From the NCBI RefSeq assembly GCF_000943555.1, contig NZ_JTDV01000002.1:124001-188000 (forward strand): DNA of 64,000 nucleotides. Direction: 5' to 3'. Each line of letters begins with the position of its first letter. Position 1 is the first letter of the stretch. A program made the position numbers and the translations under genes. This DNA is from Neotamlana nanhaiensis (GTDB lineage Bacteria > Bacteroidota > Bacteroidia > Flavobacteriales > Flavobacteriaceae). This document shows positions 25,985-35,245 of this stretch, one piece after another. Below the pieces are notes generated by a model, which saw nothing but the letters and a program-made list of their open reading frames with translations, did no database searches and had not been told where the DNA came from.

Positions 25985-26517
25985 CTATTTTAAACCTCTG
26001 ATAATGGTGTTAGGTGTGCTTTCTGTTAAACCTGTGATAATGCTTTTCCAATTTTTATAAGTAGTTGAGTTAAGCGAAACAGGTGTATTAATGTGATTTT
26101 TTAAATGCATAAAAATATTATTAGGCATTAAAAAAAGCACGTTCAGTATTGATGGATTCTGCAACCGATTTTTTATCGACAAAATAACGGTAAGTAATTT
26201 TAAAACTGTTGTTTTGATCGTTCGCTACAACCCATTCGTTTTTGCTGTTTTTGTGCCATAAAATGGGGTGATTGGTTGTAGATGTCACTTTAAAATCGAG
26301 TATATTTTTGGGAAGTCGATTATTTCGTAATAGCCAGGAGACCAAACAGGAAGTATAAAATGCGTTTCTGTGGTGTTTACATTTTTTATGTGTAACTAGT
26401 GTTTTTGGGCTCTGAAAAGCTTGCAGAATAGTTGAAACTTAGTTAGGCAAAATAAGAATAACTAAGCAAAACAAGCGAAAATACGCAGACATGTTTAAAA
26501 ACAGATTGATACTTCAT
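25985..26517 (-). pseudogene. M61 (glycyl aminopeptidase-like) peptidase, N-terminal remnant
   Basis: A start at 26517 gives a signal peptide (MKYQSVFKHVCVFSLVLLSY) that soon hits a stop. Pieces in shifted frames then match the N-terminal domain of M61 peptidases: HFILPVWSPGYYEIIDFPKN, then (frame changed) NILDFKVTSTTNHPILWHKN and ITYRYFVDKKSV, then (again changed) NNIFMHLKNHINTPVSLNST and YKNWKSIITGLTES. The catalytic HExxH region and everything after residue about 170 are missing. A large 3' deletion plus at least two frameshifts. It lies inside the hydroxyproline cluster and may once have been one of its peptidases. Confidence 0.75.
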
Positions 26518-26538
26518 ATTAATATTTTTAAAAAAGAA

Positions 26539-26668
26539 AGGCTGTAGAAAAAGTTCGTTTTTGTCAATCTAATTTATTTCAGATTTTTTTAAAACACATT
26601 GTAAATCTGCTTAATGAGATCCTGAAACAAGTTCAGGATGACAGATTCATTTACTTTTTCTACAGCCT
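26539..26668 (-). repeat. Long nested palindrome, copy B, also a terminator
   Basis: Outer 16-bp stem AGGCTGTAGAAAAAGT (26539-26554) with its complement (26653-26668). It lies 10 bases after the GH127 stop and would end that transcript. The interior has degenerate GTCA...AGATTT and GATCCTGAAACAAGTTCAGG text. Confidence 0.8.
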
Positions 26669-26677
26669 CAAAGACTA

Positions 26678-29071
26678 TTACTCTAATTCCCACTCAAAAA
26701 TACCTGCGGCATTTTTTTCGGCGAGTTTTACTTCTAGTTTTATAGCTTTTGTTTTTACAGGTTTAAAAGTAACTTCGTTAGCTAAACCTTTTTCTGTGCC
26801 ATAAGCTGTTTTGTTTTCAACAGGAATCCAATTGTTATTGCTGTCTTGGTAATAAATTTTCCAATATTCAGGCACTTTACAACCACCCCAAGGTTTATCG
26901 TCAAACCAATACACGGTAGAGCTGCTTACGGTTTTTTCGGTATCAAAATTATACGAAATCCATTCTGTTGTACCTTCTTTTGGCCACCAATGGTAGTAAG
27001 GTAGCGTTCTGTCTTCGGCATCTTTAGGTACTAATCCGTCGTTAATAGCCACGATAGGCTTAACATTATGCGACGCTTCAATTTTACTTTCCGAAGCCAA
27101 GGTTGGAGCCATTTCAGGCTTTGTGGCGTTTAATTCAATAGGTAACCAAACTGCCATATCGCCACTACCACGATGCGCCCATGCGTAATACGGTATCATA
27201 TTTAAGCTTACATCGGTAGCTACAATTTGTCCGTTGTCGTTGTATCTTAAAGTTTGTGCATCGGTTTTAATCATGTTAATACCGTACAATAAATCTTTTT
27301 TGGTGTTTACTTCAAACTGAGGTTTTTTATTTAGGATAACACTAAAAATATTAAAATCGTTATCTGGCCATTCTGCACAATATACAATTGGTCCGCGCTC
27401 AATAGATACTTTACCGCGATCTTCTAAAACAGCAGGATGCGCTTTAACTGTGCGTGGTTCCATATCGAAAACAACCTCTACGTTATCCCCTTTTTTCCAA
27501 GTTCTTGCAATACTGAAATATCCTTTTTCAATAGTGCTTTCAACAGGTTTTCCATTTACTTTAATGCTGAAGTTTAGCGCTTTTTTATCGGTGTAACTAT
27601 ACAAATTTGATGGTACAACCGTGTTTTGCAACCAACCTGGAACACGTATTTTTAAGTTAAAATTTTGACGCCCTTTAGGTGCAAGATCAATATTTACTTT
27701 TCCGTTCCATGGATAAGAGGTGCTTTGAGTTAATTTTAAGTTTTTGCCTTTTACTTTAAGGTTCGATTCGTTTGCCATGAATAAGTTTACATAAACATCC
27801 TCTTCATCAACCGCATAAATATAACCCGGAACCGATGGAATAAAGCGACTTACGTTTGAAGGGCAACAAGCACAACCAAACCAAGCTTGACGTTGGTGCT
27901 GACCAATAGACTCTAGAGGATTTGGGTAGAAAAAACTTCCGCCATCAAGCGACACCCCAGAGATAAGTCCGTTGTACAACGTGCGCTCTAAAACATCGTA
28001 ATATTTAGCATCGCCATGAAGCAAAAACAAACGATAATTTAAATACACGTTACCAATGGCAGCACAAGTTTCGCAGTACGCCGACATGTTTGGTAATTCG
28101 TAATTTTTACCAAAAGATTCACCATGACCTGTAGCGCCAATGCCACCAGTAATATATAGTTTTTTAGAAACGATGTTGTCCCAAATTTTATCGATGGCAT
28201 GAATGTAATCTTCATCGCCTGTTAACGCAGCTACATCGGCCATTCCAGAGTACATATATGCGGCTCTTACAGCATGTCCAACAGCTTCGTCTTGCTCTAA
28301 AACAGGTTTGTGCGATTGGCTATATTCACTTTTAATTTTGGTATAACCACGTTTATCAAGTAGTAATTTTGCAAAATCTAAATACTTTTTCTCTCCCGTA
28401 ACCACCGATAATTTAGCCATAGCCATTTCGGTAATTTGATGCCCAGGAACAACCATAATTTGTCCTGGTTTATCACCAACTTCGTTTACAGCACAATCGG
28501 CAAATTTTACAGCTATATCTAAAAAGTTACGCTTTCCGGTAGATTGATAATGTGCTACGGCACCTTCAATTAAATGCCCAAGGTTGTATAGCTCGTGGCT
28601 TAAATCTTCTTCTTTTTCCCAACGCTTTGTACCTGCCCAATCATGTGTGTTTTCTGGATTCATAGTACGGAATGTGTACAAATAACCATCTTCTTCTTGC
28701 GCTTTAGCTACAATAGTAATTAAGCTGTCAATGTAAGTCTCTAGCTTTTCATTGGGGTGGGTTTGCATAGAATAACTAGCACCTTCAATGGTTTTGTAAA
28801 CATCGGTATCATCAAAAGTAAAGCCTTCTACTTTGTTGTGTTCGTGCGGGTGTGCCGCCATAACGAAGTTTTCGTAACGGCCTGTTTCTTCACATTTGCC
28901 AAAAGCTAAGGGAATGGTGGTTTCTCTACTCGCTTCAATGCGTTGCCCCCAGAAGGCATCGTTTACCTTAACAGATGTAAAAGGTACAGGTGTAATAGGA
29001 TAACCTGTTTTGGTTTGCCCTACGGAAATTAAGGTACAAAGCGAAAAAACAGCAATGATTAATTGTTTCAT
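26678..29071 (-). CDS. Secreted GH127 beta-L-arabinofuranosidase
   Basis: A 797-residue protein from the ATG at 29071 (longer reading would need a TTG start). Signal peptide MKQLIIAVFSLCTLISVGQ. The catalytic (alpha/alpha)6 domain shows FGKCEETGRYENFVMAA, DTDVYKTIEGASYSMQ, AQEEDGYLYTF, then the active-site zinc set: YCETCAAIGN near residue 333 (Glu-x-Cys) and GCACCPSNVSRFIP near 400 (the Cys-Cys pair, one the nucleophile). C-terminal beta domains follow, including one that resembles a discoidin-like module. The characterised GH127 HypBA1 cuts beta-L-arabinofuranose from hydroxyproline-linked arabino-oligosaccharides of extensins. It lies downstream of the SusC/SusD pair, past two hairpins. 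Confidence 0.92.
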   Translation of the reverse strand: MKQLIIAVFSLCTLISVGQTKTGYPITPVPFTSVKVNDAFWGQRIEASRETTIPLAFGKCEETGRYENFVMAAHPHEHNKVEGFTFDDTDVYKTIEGASYSMQTHPNEKLETYIDSLITIVAKAQEEDGYLYTFRTMNPENTHDWAGTKRWEKEEDLSHELYNLGHLIEGAVAHYQSTGKRNFLDIAVKFADCAVNEVGDKPGQIMVVPGHQITEMAMAKLSVVTGEKKYLDFAKLLLDKRGYTKIKSEYSQSHKPVLEQDEAVGHAVRAAYMYSGMADVAALTGDEDYIHAIDKIWDNIVSKKLYITGGIGATGHGESFGKNYELPNMSAYCETCAAIGNVYLNYRLFLLHGDAKYYDVLERTLYNGLISGVSLDGGSFFYPNPLESIGQHQRQAWFGCACCPSNVSRFIPSVPGYIYAVDEEDVYVNLFMANESNLKVKGKNLKLTQSTSYPWNGKVNIDLAPKGRQNFNLKIRVPGWLQNTVVPSNLYSYTDKKALNFSIKVNGKPVESTIEKGYFSIARTWKKGDNVEVVFDMEPRTVKAHPAVLEDRGKVSIERGPIVYCAEWPDNDFNIFSVILNKKPQFEVNTKKDLLYGINMIKTDAQTLRYNDNGQIVATDVSLNMIPYYAWAHRGSGDMAVWLPIELNATKPEMAPTLASESKIEASHNVKPIVAINDGLVPKDAEDRTLPYYHWWPKEGTTEWISYNFDTEKTVSSSTVYWFDDKPWGGCKVPEYWKIYYQDSNNNWIPVENKTAYGTEKGLANEVTFKPVKTKAIKLEVKLAEKNAAGIFEWELE

Positions 29072-29099
29072 TTTTAGGTGGGTTTTCAAGATAATTTAT

Positions 29100-29479
29100 T
29101 ATTTGTTGGTTTATCCTTCTAGGAAATAAAGCCAAAGAAATTAAAAACTTCTTTGGCTTGATGAAAAATTAAACTAACTCACAATTAACATTATAAACTA
29201 CTAGTAAAGTTTAATGTGCTTTTAACTAGCTGTAAATGATTATTTGTATTGTAAATGTAGTGTCTTATTTATTGAAATTTGAAGTATTATTAACATAAAC
29301 CTGTATTATGTTAACTTATTTTGAGTTTTTGTTGTTAAAAAATTGGTGATAGGCATGTGGTATGATACCTAATTGTATGTAGAATTTATGTTGCTAGTTG
29401 ATTTATTAAACTATAAATCCAGAAAGTATTAATACTTTCTGGCTTTATAATTAGGGAAATAAAAGTTTCAAATGAAAAG
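29100..29479 (-). terminator. Two terminator-type hairpins between the susD-like and GH127 genes
   Basis: The 400-base gap holds no gene. Hairpin 1 is a perfect 12-bp-arm palindrome at 29419-29442 (CCAGAAAGTATT and its complement). Hairpin 2 is AAGCCAAAGAA (29129-29139) with its complement (29149-29159). On the minus strand both follow the SusD stop, so they may be attenuators that give SusC/SusD more transcript than GH127. I see no clear -7 box for the GH127 gene here. Confidence 0.65.
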
Positions 29480-31078
29480 TTAATAGCCTGGATTTTGATC
29501 TAAATTAGAATTTGTGTTTAATTCCTCTAGGCCAATAGGGAATAATGTAGTATAATCTCCCTTTGGTGTGTGATTATACCAGTTTTTTGTTTGATATACC
29601 CCAAAACGAATCATGTCAGAACGTCTTCTTGCTTCTGCAGCAAATTCCCATCCTAATTCGTCTAAAAAGCGACCGTAAGTAACAGTTGTTTGATCACCAA
29701 AATCATCTATATTACCTTCTTCGTCTAATGTGCCGTATTGTACTGTGGTGTTACCAATAAGTTCTGCTCCAGTTACAGTTGCAGTTGTAGCGTCATCAAA
29801 AGATCTCATTCTTATTTGGGTTACAATAGTAGCAGCTTCTTCACTTTTGTCGGTTCTAAGAAGTGCTTCTGCTTTCATCATAAGTACATCTGTATATCTT
29901 AAAAATGGAAAATCTACACTTAGTGAACCGTTGGCTTCTGGTGCAATTTCATATTTACCACATCTAAATCCTTCAGTGAATTCGCAATCGTAAATGCTAG
30001 GCATTTCATTAATTAAGGTCATTACGACACTACCGTCGGTTGCACTTAATTGATCTCCCATTAACCAGGTGTCAGATAATCTTTTGTCGTTTGGATTGTA
30101 GCTATTAATAAATTGAGGGTTGCAGCTTGAGCCACCCCAAGGTTGTGCTTGCATTCCAAAAACAAGTCTGTGGTCCGGTAATAGCATTTTCATATGTGCA
30201 TTCCATTGCCCTGCGAAAATTTGATCGTAAGGAATGGCAAAAACCATTTCAGGGTTGGTTTCGTTGTTTGTAGAAAAGATGTCAGAATAATTTTCAGAGA
30301 GAATAAAGGCATCACTATTGATAATTTCATCACAAGCGTCAATTACATTTGCCCACTGTGGTGTACCAGTGTATACTTCGGCATTTAAATACACTCTAGC
30401 TAAAATGTGGTATGCTGCCCATTTTGTAATTCTACCATATGTCGAAACATCAACAACTTCAGATAAATCTGGTATCACTTCAGTTAATTCTGAAACAATA
30501 AAATTATAAACATCTGCACGAGAACTTTGTACAGGTAATTCATCACTATAACTTGCTATTATAGGTACATTACCATGAGTATCTATAAGCATAGAATAAT
30601 ATAATGCTCTTACACCACGCATTTCGGCAATTATAGCAGCTGCTTGTTCTTCACTAACAGGTAGTTGGCCTAATTCAATTTGTAAAATTACTCGGTTTGC
30701 ACTGTTGATACCATTAAAACAATTTATCCAGGTATTTCGAGGTTGCCATTGGGTTTCGGTCCATTCGTGAAAATGCATTCTTTTGTAAGTTCCACCATCA
30801 TCCCACCCATTTGGGCGTGTTGGGGTGATAAACATGTCGCCTGGTTCTTCTTGTAAATCGAAATATCCTTGCCATCCCATAACAAAACGCATAGGTGTGT
30901 AGGCTGAAGCCATTACAGAAATAATATCGGCTTCAGAAGGTGTAAACGAAGATTCGGTAACTTCAGAAAATACTTCTTCATCAAGATTGGTGCATCCAGA
31001 AATTACGACGGCTATACTTAAGGTTAGAGCGGAAGCTATTAACCTTAAAGATTTTAATGTTTTTATTTTGCTTTTCAT
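29480..31078 (-). CDS. SusD-like outer-membrane glycan/glycopeptide-binding lipoprotein
   Basis: A 532-residue protein with a lipoprotein signal whose lipobox Cys is at residue 29 (VVISGCTN). It has the helical TPR core of SusD/RagB (MRGVRALYYSMLIDTHGNVPI near 153; ITKWAAYHILARVYLNAEVY near 215; RYTDVLMMKAEALLRTDK near 395) and the typical C-terminal ELGWEFAAEARRRSDMIRFG. It binds the substrate on the cell surface and passes it to its SusC partner. It is 11 bases downstream of the SusC-like gene. Confidence 0.95.
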   Translation of the reverse strand: MKSKIKTLKSLRLIASALTLSIAVVISGCTNLDEEVFSEVTESSFTPSEADIISVMASAYTPMRFVMGWQGYFDLQEEPGDMFITPTRPNGWDDGGTYKRMHFHEWTETQWQPRNTWINCFNGINSANRVILQIELGQLPVSEEQAAAIIAEMRGVRALYYSMLIDTHGNVPIIASYSDELPVQSSRADVYNFIVSELTEVIPDLSEVVDVSTYGRITKWAAYHILARVYLNAEVYTGTPQWANVIDACDEIINSDAFILSENYSDIFSTNNETNPEMVFAIPYDQIFAGQWNAHMKMLLPDHRLVFGMQAQPWGGSSCNPQFINSYNPNDKRLSDTWLMGDQLSATDGSVVMTLINEMPSIYDCEFTEGFRCGKYEIAPEANGSLSVDFPFLRYTDVLMMKAEALLRTDKSEEAATIVTQIRMRSFDDATTATVTGAELIGNTTVQYGTLDEEGNIDDFGDQTTVTYGRFLDELGWEFAAEARRRSDMIRFGVYQTKNWYNHTPKGDYTTLFPIGLEELNTNSNLDQNPGY

Positions 31079-31089
31079 AATTCTATTTT

Positions 31090-34086
31090 TTAAAATGTAA
31101 AGTTAACTCCTAGTGAAAATGTTCTTGTAGATGGATATTTGTCACGCTCATCATTTCCTGGTGCTAGTCCTTCTCTATTAACTTCGGGATCAATACCTTT
31201 ATAGCTAGTTATAGTTGCTAAGTTTAAGCCAGTAGCATAAATTCTAAAAGATTGAGTAAACTTTAAAATATTTTTAGGTAATGTGTATCCTAATGTTACG
31301 TTATCTATCTTTAAAAAATCACCATCCTCAACATAATAGCTTACGTATCTTTGTACATCGTTTAATACTGCCTTTCCGTAAACTTGGTCGTAGGCAGAGT
31401 CTAAAGTGTTATAGCTAATGGTAGGGTTTTCGTAAAACATTCTAGAAAAATTTAGTATTTGATAATCTAGAGCACCACGTAGGTTTACCATTAAATCGAA
31501 ATTTTTGTATTTAAATGTGTTATTCCAGCTGTAATAGGCTTTTGGTAATCCATTTCCAAGTACTCGTCTGTCGTCGGTTGTTGCTTCGGTGGCAGAAACT
31601 AAAGTGCCGTCTGGTCGCTCGATAATCCAAATTCCGTTATCATCAATATCTACACTTTTTAAGCCGTAAAAGTTACCAATTGGTTGTCCTTCCTGAACTC
31701 TATGTGTACTAATTTGAATAGGTTCCCCAGTGTAGCCTTGGTCGAAGAAGTCGTTGGTTAGTTGGAATTCATCATTTGAAAGTGATACAATTTTATTGGT
31801 ATTTGTAGAGTAGGTTAAATTAGTAGTCCACTCGAAATTTTCATTTTGCACAGGAGTTATATTAAGTAAAAATTCTAATCCTGAATTTTTGATTTCTGCT
31901 ACATTTGCAGCAATACTTCCGTAAAAATATGGAGGAGTTGGTACGCTATAGTTGAATAATGCATCTTTTGTTGTACGGTTATAGTAATCTATTGCTCCAT
32001 TAATTTTACCATCAAAGAAACCAAAATCTAAACCAACATTAAATTCTTCTTTTTTCTCCCATCTCAAGTCTGGGTTTGCGTTTCTAGAAGGCACTAATTG
32101 TCTTACCCACTGTCCGTTATTAAGGAAGTATTGCCCATAAGTTAAACCACTTAAAGATTGATAATTGTTTCCTGCGTTAATACCTGTAACACCAAAACCA
32201 GTTCTTAGCTTTAAGTTAGATAACCAATCCCAATTTTCGGCAAAGTCTTCTTGATCGACACGCCATCCTAGAGAAACCCCTGGAAAATTTCCCCATTTGT
32301 TGTCTGCTCCAAATCTAGAAGATCCTTCTCTACGCATACTAGCCATAAATAGGTAACGATTGTCATAGTTGTAAGTTACTCTAGCAAAGAAAGCTATAAG
32401 CTTATTTGAGTTTTTATAACTTCCCATACCTGCTTCACCTAGCTGTAAGCCTTGGCCACTGCCTATATTATTGTAGGTAAAAGCATCTGTTGGGAAACGA
32501 CGGTTGTTTACCCAAAAACCTTCATTTGTATTATCTTCATAATTATAACCAGCTAATCCTGTTACTTTATGTGCTCCAAACGATTCTTTATAATCTATTG
32601 TGAATTGCCCATAATTACCAACATAATCGTCTGTTCCTCTCGAAGCAAAACCATCTTGACCACTTTTTACTGTAGATACATGATTTTTGGTTTGGTAAAA
32701 TCCTCTAATATTAGAGTTCCCTTTTCTTGTGTAAAGTCCTTTTACTGTTAAATTATCCAAGATGTCATAGCTCAAAGACATATCGAAACGCGTGTTTCTA
32801 TATCTATTTTGTCCAATCGTTTCTTGAATATAAGCTACTGGGTTGTCGTAAAAATAAACGTCTCTTTCGTACCAGCTTCCATCATCATTTTTTACTGGTT
32901 CTGTTGGGTTTCTTATTAATGCTTGTCTGTAAATATAAGGGTTGAAACTGCTGCCATCTCCAAGTGCGTTAAAAGTTTGTTCGCTTAAAATAATACCAAC
33001 ATTCGCTTTAAGCTTATTATCGAACATGGCATGGTTAACATTGATTCTTGAAGTGTATTTTTCGTTGTTAGATTTCAAGAATATACCTTCGATGTCTCTA
33101 TAGTTAAGAGATGCTGTTAAGTTAGATGTAGAGTTTCCGCCTCTAAAAATTAAACTATGTACTTGACTGTACGCTTCTCTTGTTATTTCGTCAACCCAAT
33201 CTGTACTAGCCCCAAAATCTTCAACGTTTGCACCATTAAAAGTATAACCTTCATCATATTTTTGACGTAATTCGTTTGCGTCTAAAAAATCTAAGGTATT
33301 AGCTATGGTGGTAAGCGATGCATAACCGTTGTATTCTATTGTAGACTTCATGTCGTTTTTACCAGATTTGGTAGTAATAATTATTACACCATTTGTACCT
33401 CGAGTACCGTAAATTGCTGTAGCAGAGCCATCTTTAAGCACGTCGATAGATTCAATATCTTCTGGAGCTACTGTGCTTAAGCTACCAGGTACACCATCTA
33501 CTAAAATTAAAGGGTTAGTTCCTCCTAAAATAGAAGAGGTTCCTCTTAGGCTTATTTGAGTGCCTGTGGTTGGATCACCTGAAGGTGCCGAAACAGATAA
33601 ACCAGCAACTTTACCCTGTATTAATTGAGCGGCGTCTTTTACGTTACCTTGAACAAAGCTTTCAGACTTTACAGTAGCAACTGCACTTGTTACATCTGCT
33701 CGTTTTTGTGTTCCATAACCAATTACTACAACTTCAGATAGTTTTTGTAAATCCTCCTCTAAAGTGATTTTTAAATTAGTATCAGAATCTTTTAATTGTA
33801 TTTCTATAGTTTTAAAGCCTACGTATGAGAATTCTAAAACAGAACCAGAGTTTATTGTGTTAATTGTAAAGTTTCCATCGAAATCAGATGTTGTTCCGTT
33901 TGTTGTGTTCTTTTCTAAAATAGAAACTCCCAGAAGAGGCAAGCCGTTAGCGTCGGTTATATTACCTGATATTTTTTGTTGTGCAAACCCAATGCTTACT
34001 ACTAAAAATAAGACAAAGGAAAGCTTTGTTTTTAGTTTTAAACAAATTGATGTTTTAAAAATTTGGAATAAATTAGTATTATTCAT
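31090..34086 (-). CDS. SusC-like TonB-dependent outer-membrane transporter
   Basis: A 998-residue protein. The N-terminal signal is followed by a carboxypeptidase-D regulatory-like domain (ISGNITDANGLPLLGVSILEK), then the TonB box region (SEVVVIGYGTQKR), plug (GKVAGLSVSAPSGDP; GGTNPLILVDGVPG; DGSATAIYGTRGTNGVIIITTK) and a large beta barrel ending in SLGVNFTF with a terminal Phe. No anti-sigma FecR-interaction extension is seen, so a SusR-like or AraC-type factor is more likely to control it. It imports the substrate, probably a glycopeptide or arabino-oligosaccharide, together with the SusD-like protein. Confidence 0.95.
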   Translation of the reverse strand: MNNTNLFQIFKTSICLKLKTKLSFVLFLVVSIGFAQQKISGNITDANGLPLLGVSILEKNTTNGTTSDFDGNFTINTINSGSVLEFSYVGFKTIEIQLKDSDTNLKITLEEDLQKLSEVVVIGYGTQKRADVTSAVATVKSESFVQGNVKDAAQLIQGKVAGLSVSAPSGDPTTGTQISLRGTSSILGGTNPLILVDGVPGSLSTVAPEDIESIDVLKDGSATAIYGTRGTNGVIIITTKSGKNDMKSTIEYNGYASLTTIANTLDFLDANELRQKYDEGYTFNGANVEDFGASTDWVDEITREAYSQVHSLIFRGGNSTSNLTASLNYRDIEGIFLKSNNEKYTSRINVNHAMFDNKLKANVGIILSEQTFNALGDGSSFNPYIYRQALIRNPTEPVKNDDGSWYERDVYFYDNPVAYIQETIGQNRYRNTRFDMSLSYDILDNLTVKGLYTRKGNSNIRGFYQTKNHVSTVKSGQDGFASRGTDDYVGNYGQFTIDYKESFGAHKVTGLAGYNYEDNTNEGFWVNNRRFPTDAFTYNNIGSGQGLQLGEAGMGSYKNSNKLIAFFARVTYNYDNRYLFMASMRREGSSRFGADNKWGNFPGVSLGWRVDQEDFAENWDWLSNLKLRTGFGVTGINAGNNYQSLSGLTYGQYFLNNGQWVRQLVPSRNANPDLRWEKKEEFNVGLDFGFFDGKINGAIDYYNRTTKDALFNYSVPTPPYFYGSIAANVAEIKNSGLEFLLNITPVQNENFEWTTNLTYSTNTNKIVSLSNDEFQLTNDFFDQGYTGEPIQISTHRVQEGQPIGNFYGLKSVDIDDNGIWIIERPDGTLVSATEATTDDRRVLGNGLPKAYYSWNNTFKYKNFDLMVNLRGALDYQILNFSRMFYENPTISYNTLDSAYDQVYGKAVLNDVQRYVSYYVEDGDFLKIDNVTLGYTLPKNILKFTQSFRIYATGLNLATITSYKGIDPEVNREGLAPGNDERDKYPSTRTFSLGVNFTF

Positions 34087-35193
34087 AATTCATTTTTGTT
34101 GAATTGTTCTTAAAATTGATTTATAATTCTAAGAAACAATGTTGATTAAACTTGTTTTTTTTAACATATAAAAAGATTGATGAGTTGTTTTTTTTGTTTT
34201 AAACTAACTTATTTTTGATGTAAATAGGTCAATTTAGTACAGAAAGTTGTACTATTTCACTTTTTAGTTGATATGAAGTTTTTAACCCGATTATTTAAAA
34301 AAAATATACAAAACGGTTATAGCTTTTTTTGGGTTTAACTCTAATTAAAAGTAAAATATTGAAAAATTACAGTAACAATTATTTAATATGTTTTAGGCTT
34401 AAATTGTTCTAAGCTTTGTAAATACATTTTACTTGGTTTTTTGTGTGTGTTGCCATGTTGAAAATAGTTGAAAATTAGTTAGTTTCTTTATGTTAATTTT
34501 AACCTCGGTACCAGAATAAGGTTGTTTTTTTGTAAAATTATAATGATAATCGTTTCGAGTAATCATCATAATTAGCAGAAACTAATACTATATTAACGGT
34601 TTTTTAAGATTTTAAGAGAAAGAAGTGTAAAATACGTACAGTATTGGTGAAATTACGTTAATACTTTTTGTTTTATTTAGTATTTTCAATAACGCATAAG
34701 CGTATTAATTAAGTCCTTTTTTATTTGTTTTTTAATTGATTAAGTATTCAAAAAAAATCCGGAAAAACTATTTTACTTAAAATAGTTATAAAATGGTGTT
34801 GTTTTAGTTTTGCGTTATTAAAATGTTTTCAATGGTTAACTTTTACACTGTGTATTAAATAAACGTTATATTATATAGTTACAACAGCACACATATAAGT
34901 TTAAAACATTTAGGTTAATTATAGCCGTAATGGTTAATGATTGTGTTTTAATATAGTGAGAGTAAAATACCATTACCTTATTAATATAGTAGCCAGAATC
35001 TATTAAGGTGTAATTACTACTATATTATAATGTGCTGTTTATAAATCTATCTTCTTAATAATTAGCTTTACTTAAGCTTATTGTAGGTTTATGTATTTAA
35101 ATTGGATGTATTTTATGCAATACGTAATTTTTTATATTTCAATTTGATAAATCCGTAATAATAGGCCTATTTAGAATTTTCTTTATTCGTAAT
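34087..35193. other. Long AT-rich intergenic region between the SusC-like and nirB genes
   Basis: About 1.1 kb with no gene I can support. Notable parts: an imperfect palindrome near 34538-34573 (AATGATAATC ... ATCATCATAATT), whose left half resembles a Fur box. ATATAGTAG (34984-34992) is inverted at 35017-35025. Tracts of A/T dominate. The two minus- and plus-strand operons flanking it must start here, but only the nirB promoter is clear. Confidence 0.6.
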
Positions 35194-35226
35194 TAAGTAT
35201 AATTACGTAGTTTTTACTTATATTTG
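35194..35226 (+). promoter_or_regulatory. nirB promoter with 16-bp operator-like site
   Basis: TAAGTATAATTACGTA at 35194-35209 is one of four matches to TAAGTATNNWTACKTA. The -7 box TATATTTG follows at 35219-35226, 20 bases ahead of the nirB ATG. The site lies between where -33 and -7 fall. Confidence 0.65.
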
Positions 35227-35245
35227 TTTTATAAAATACGTAGTT

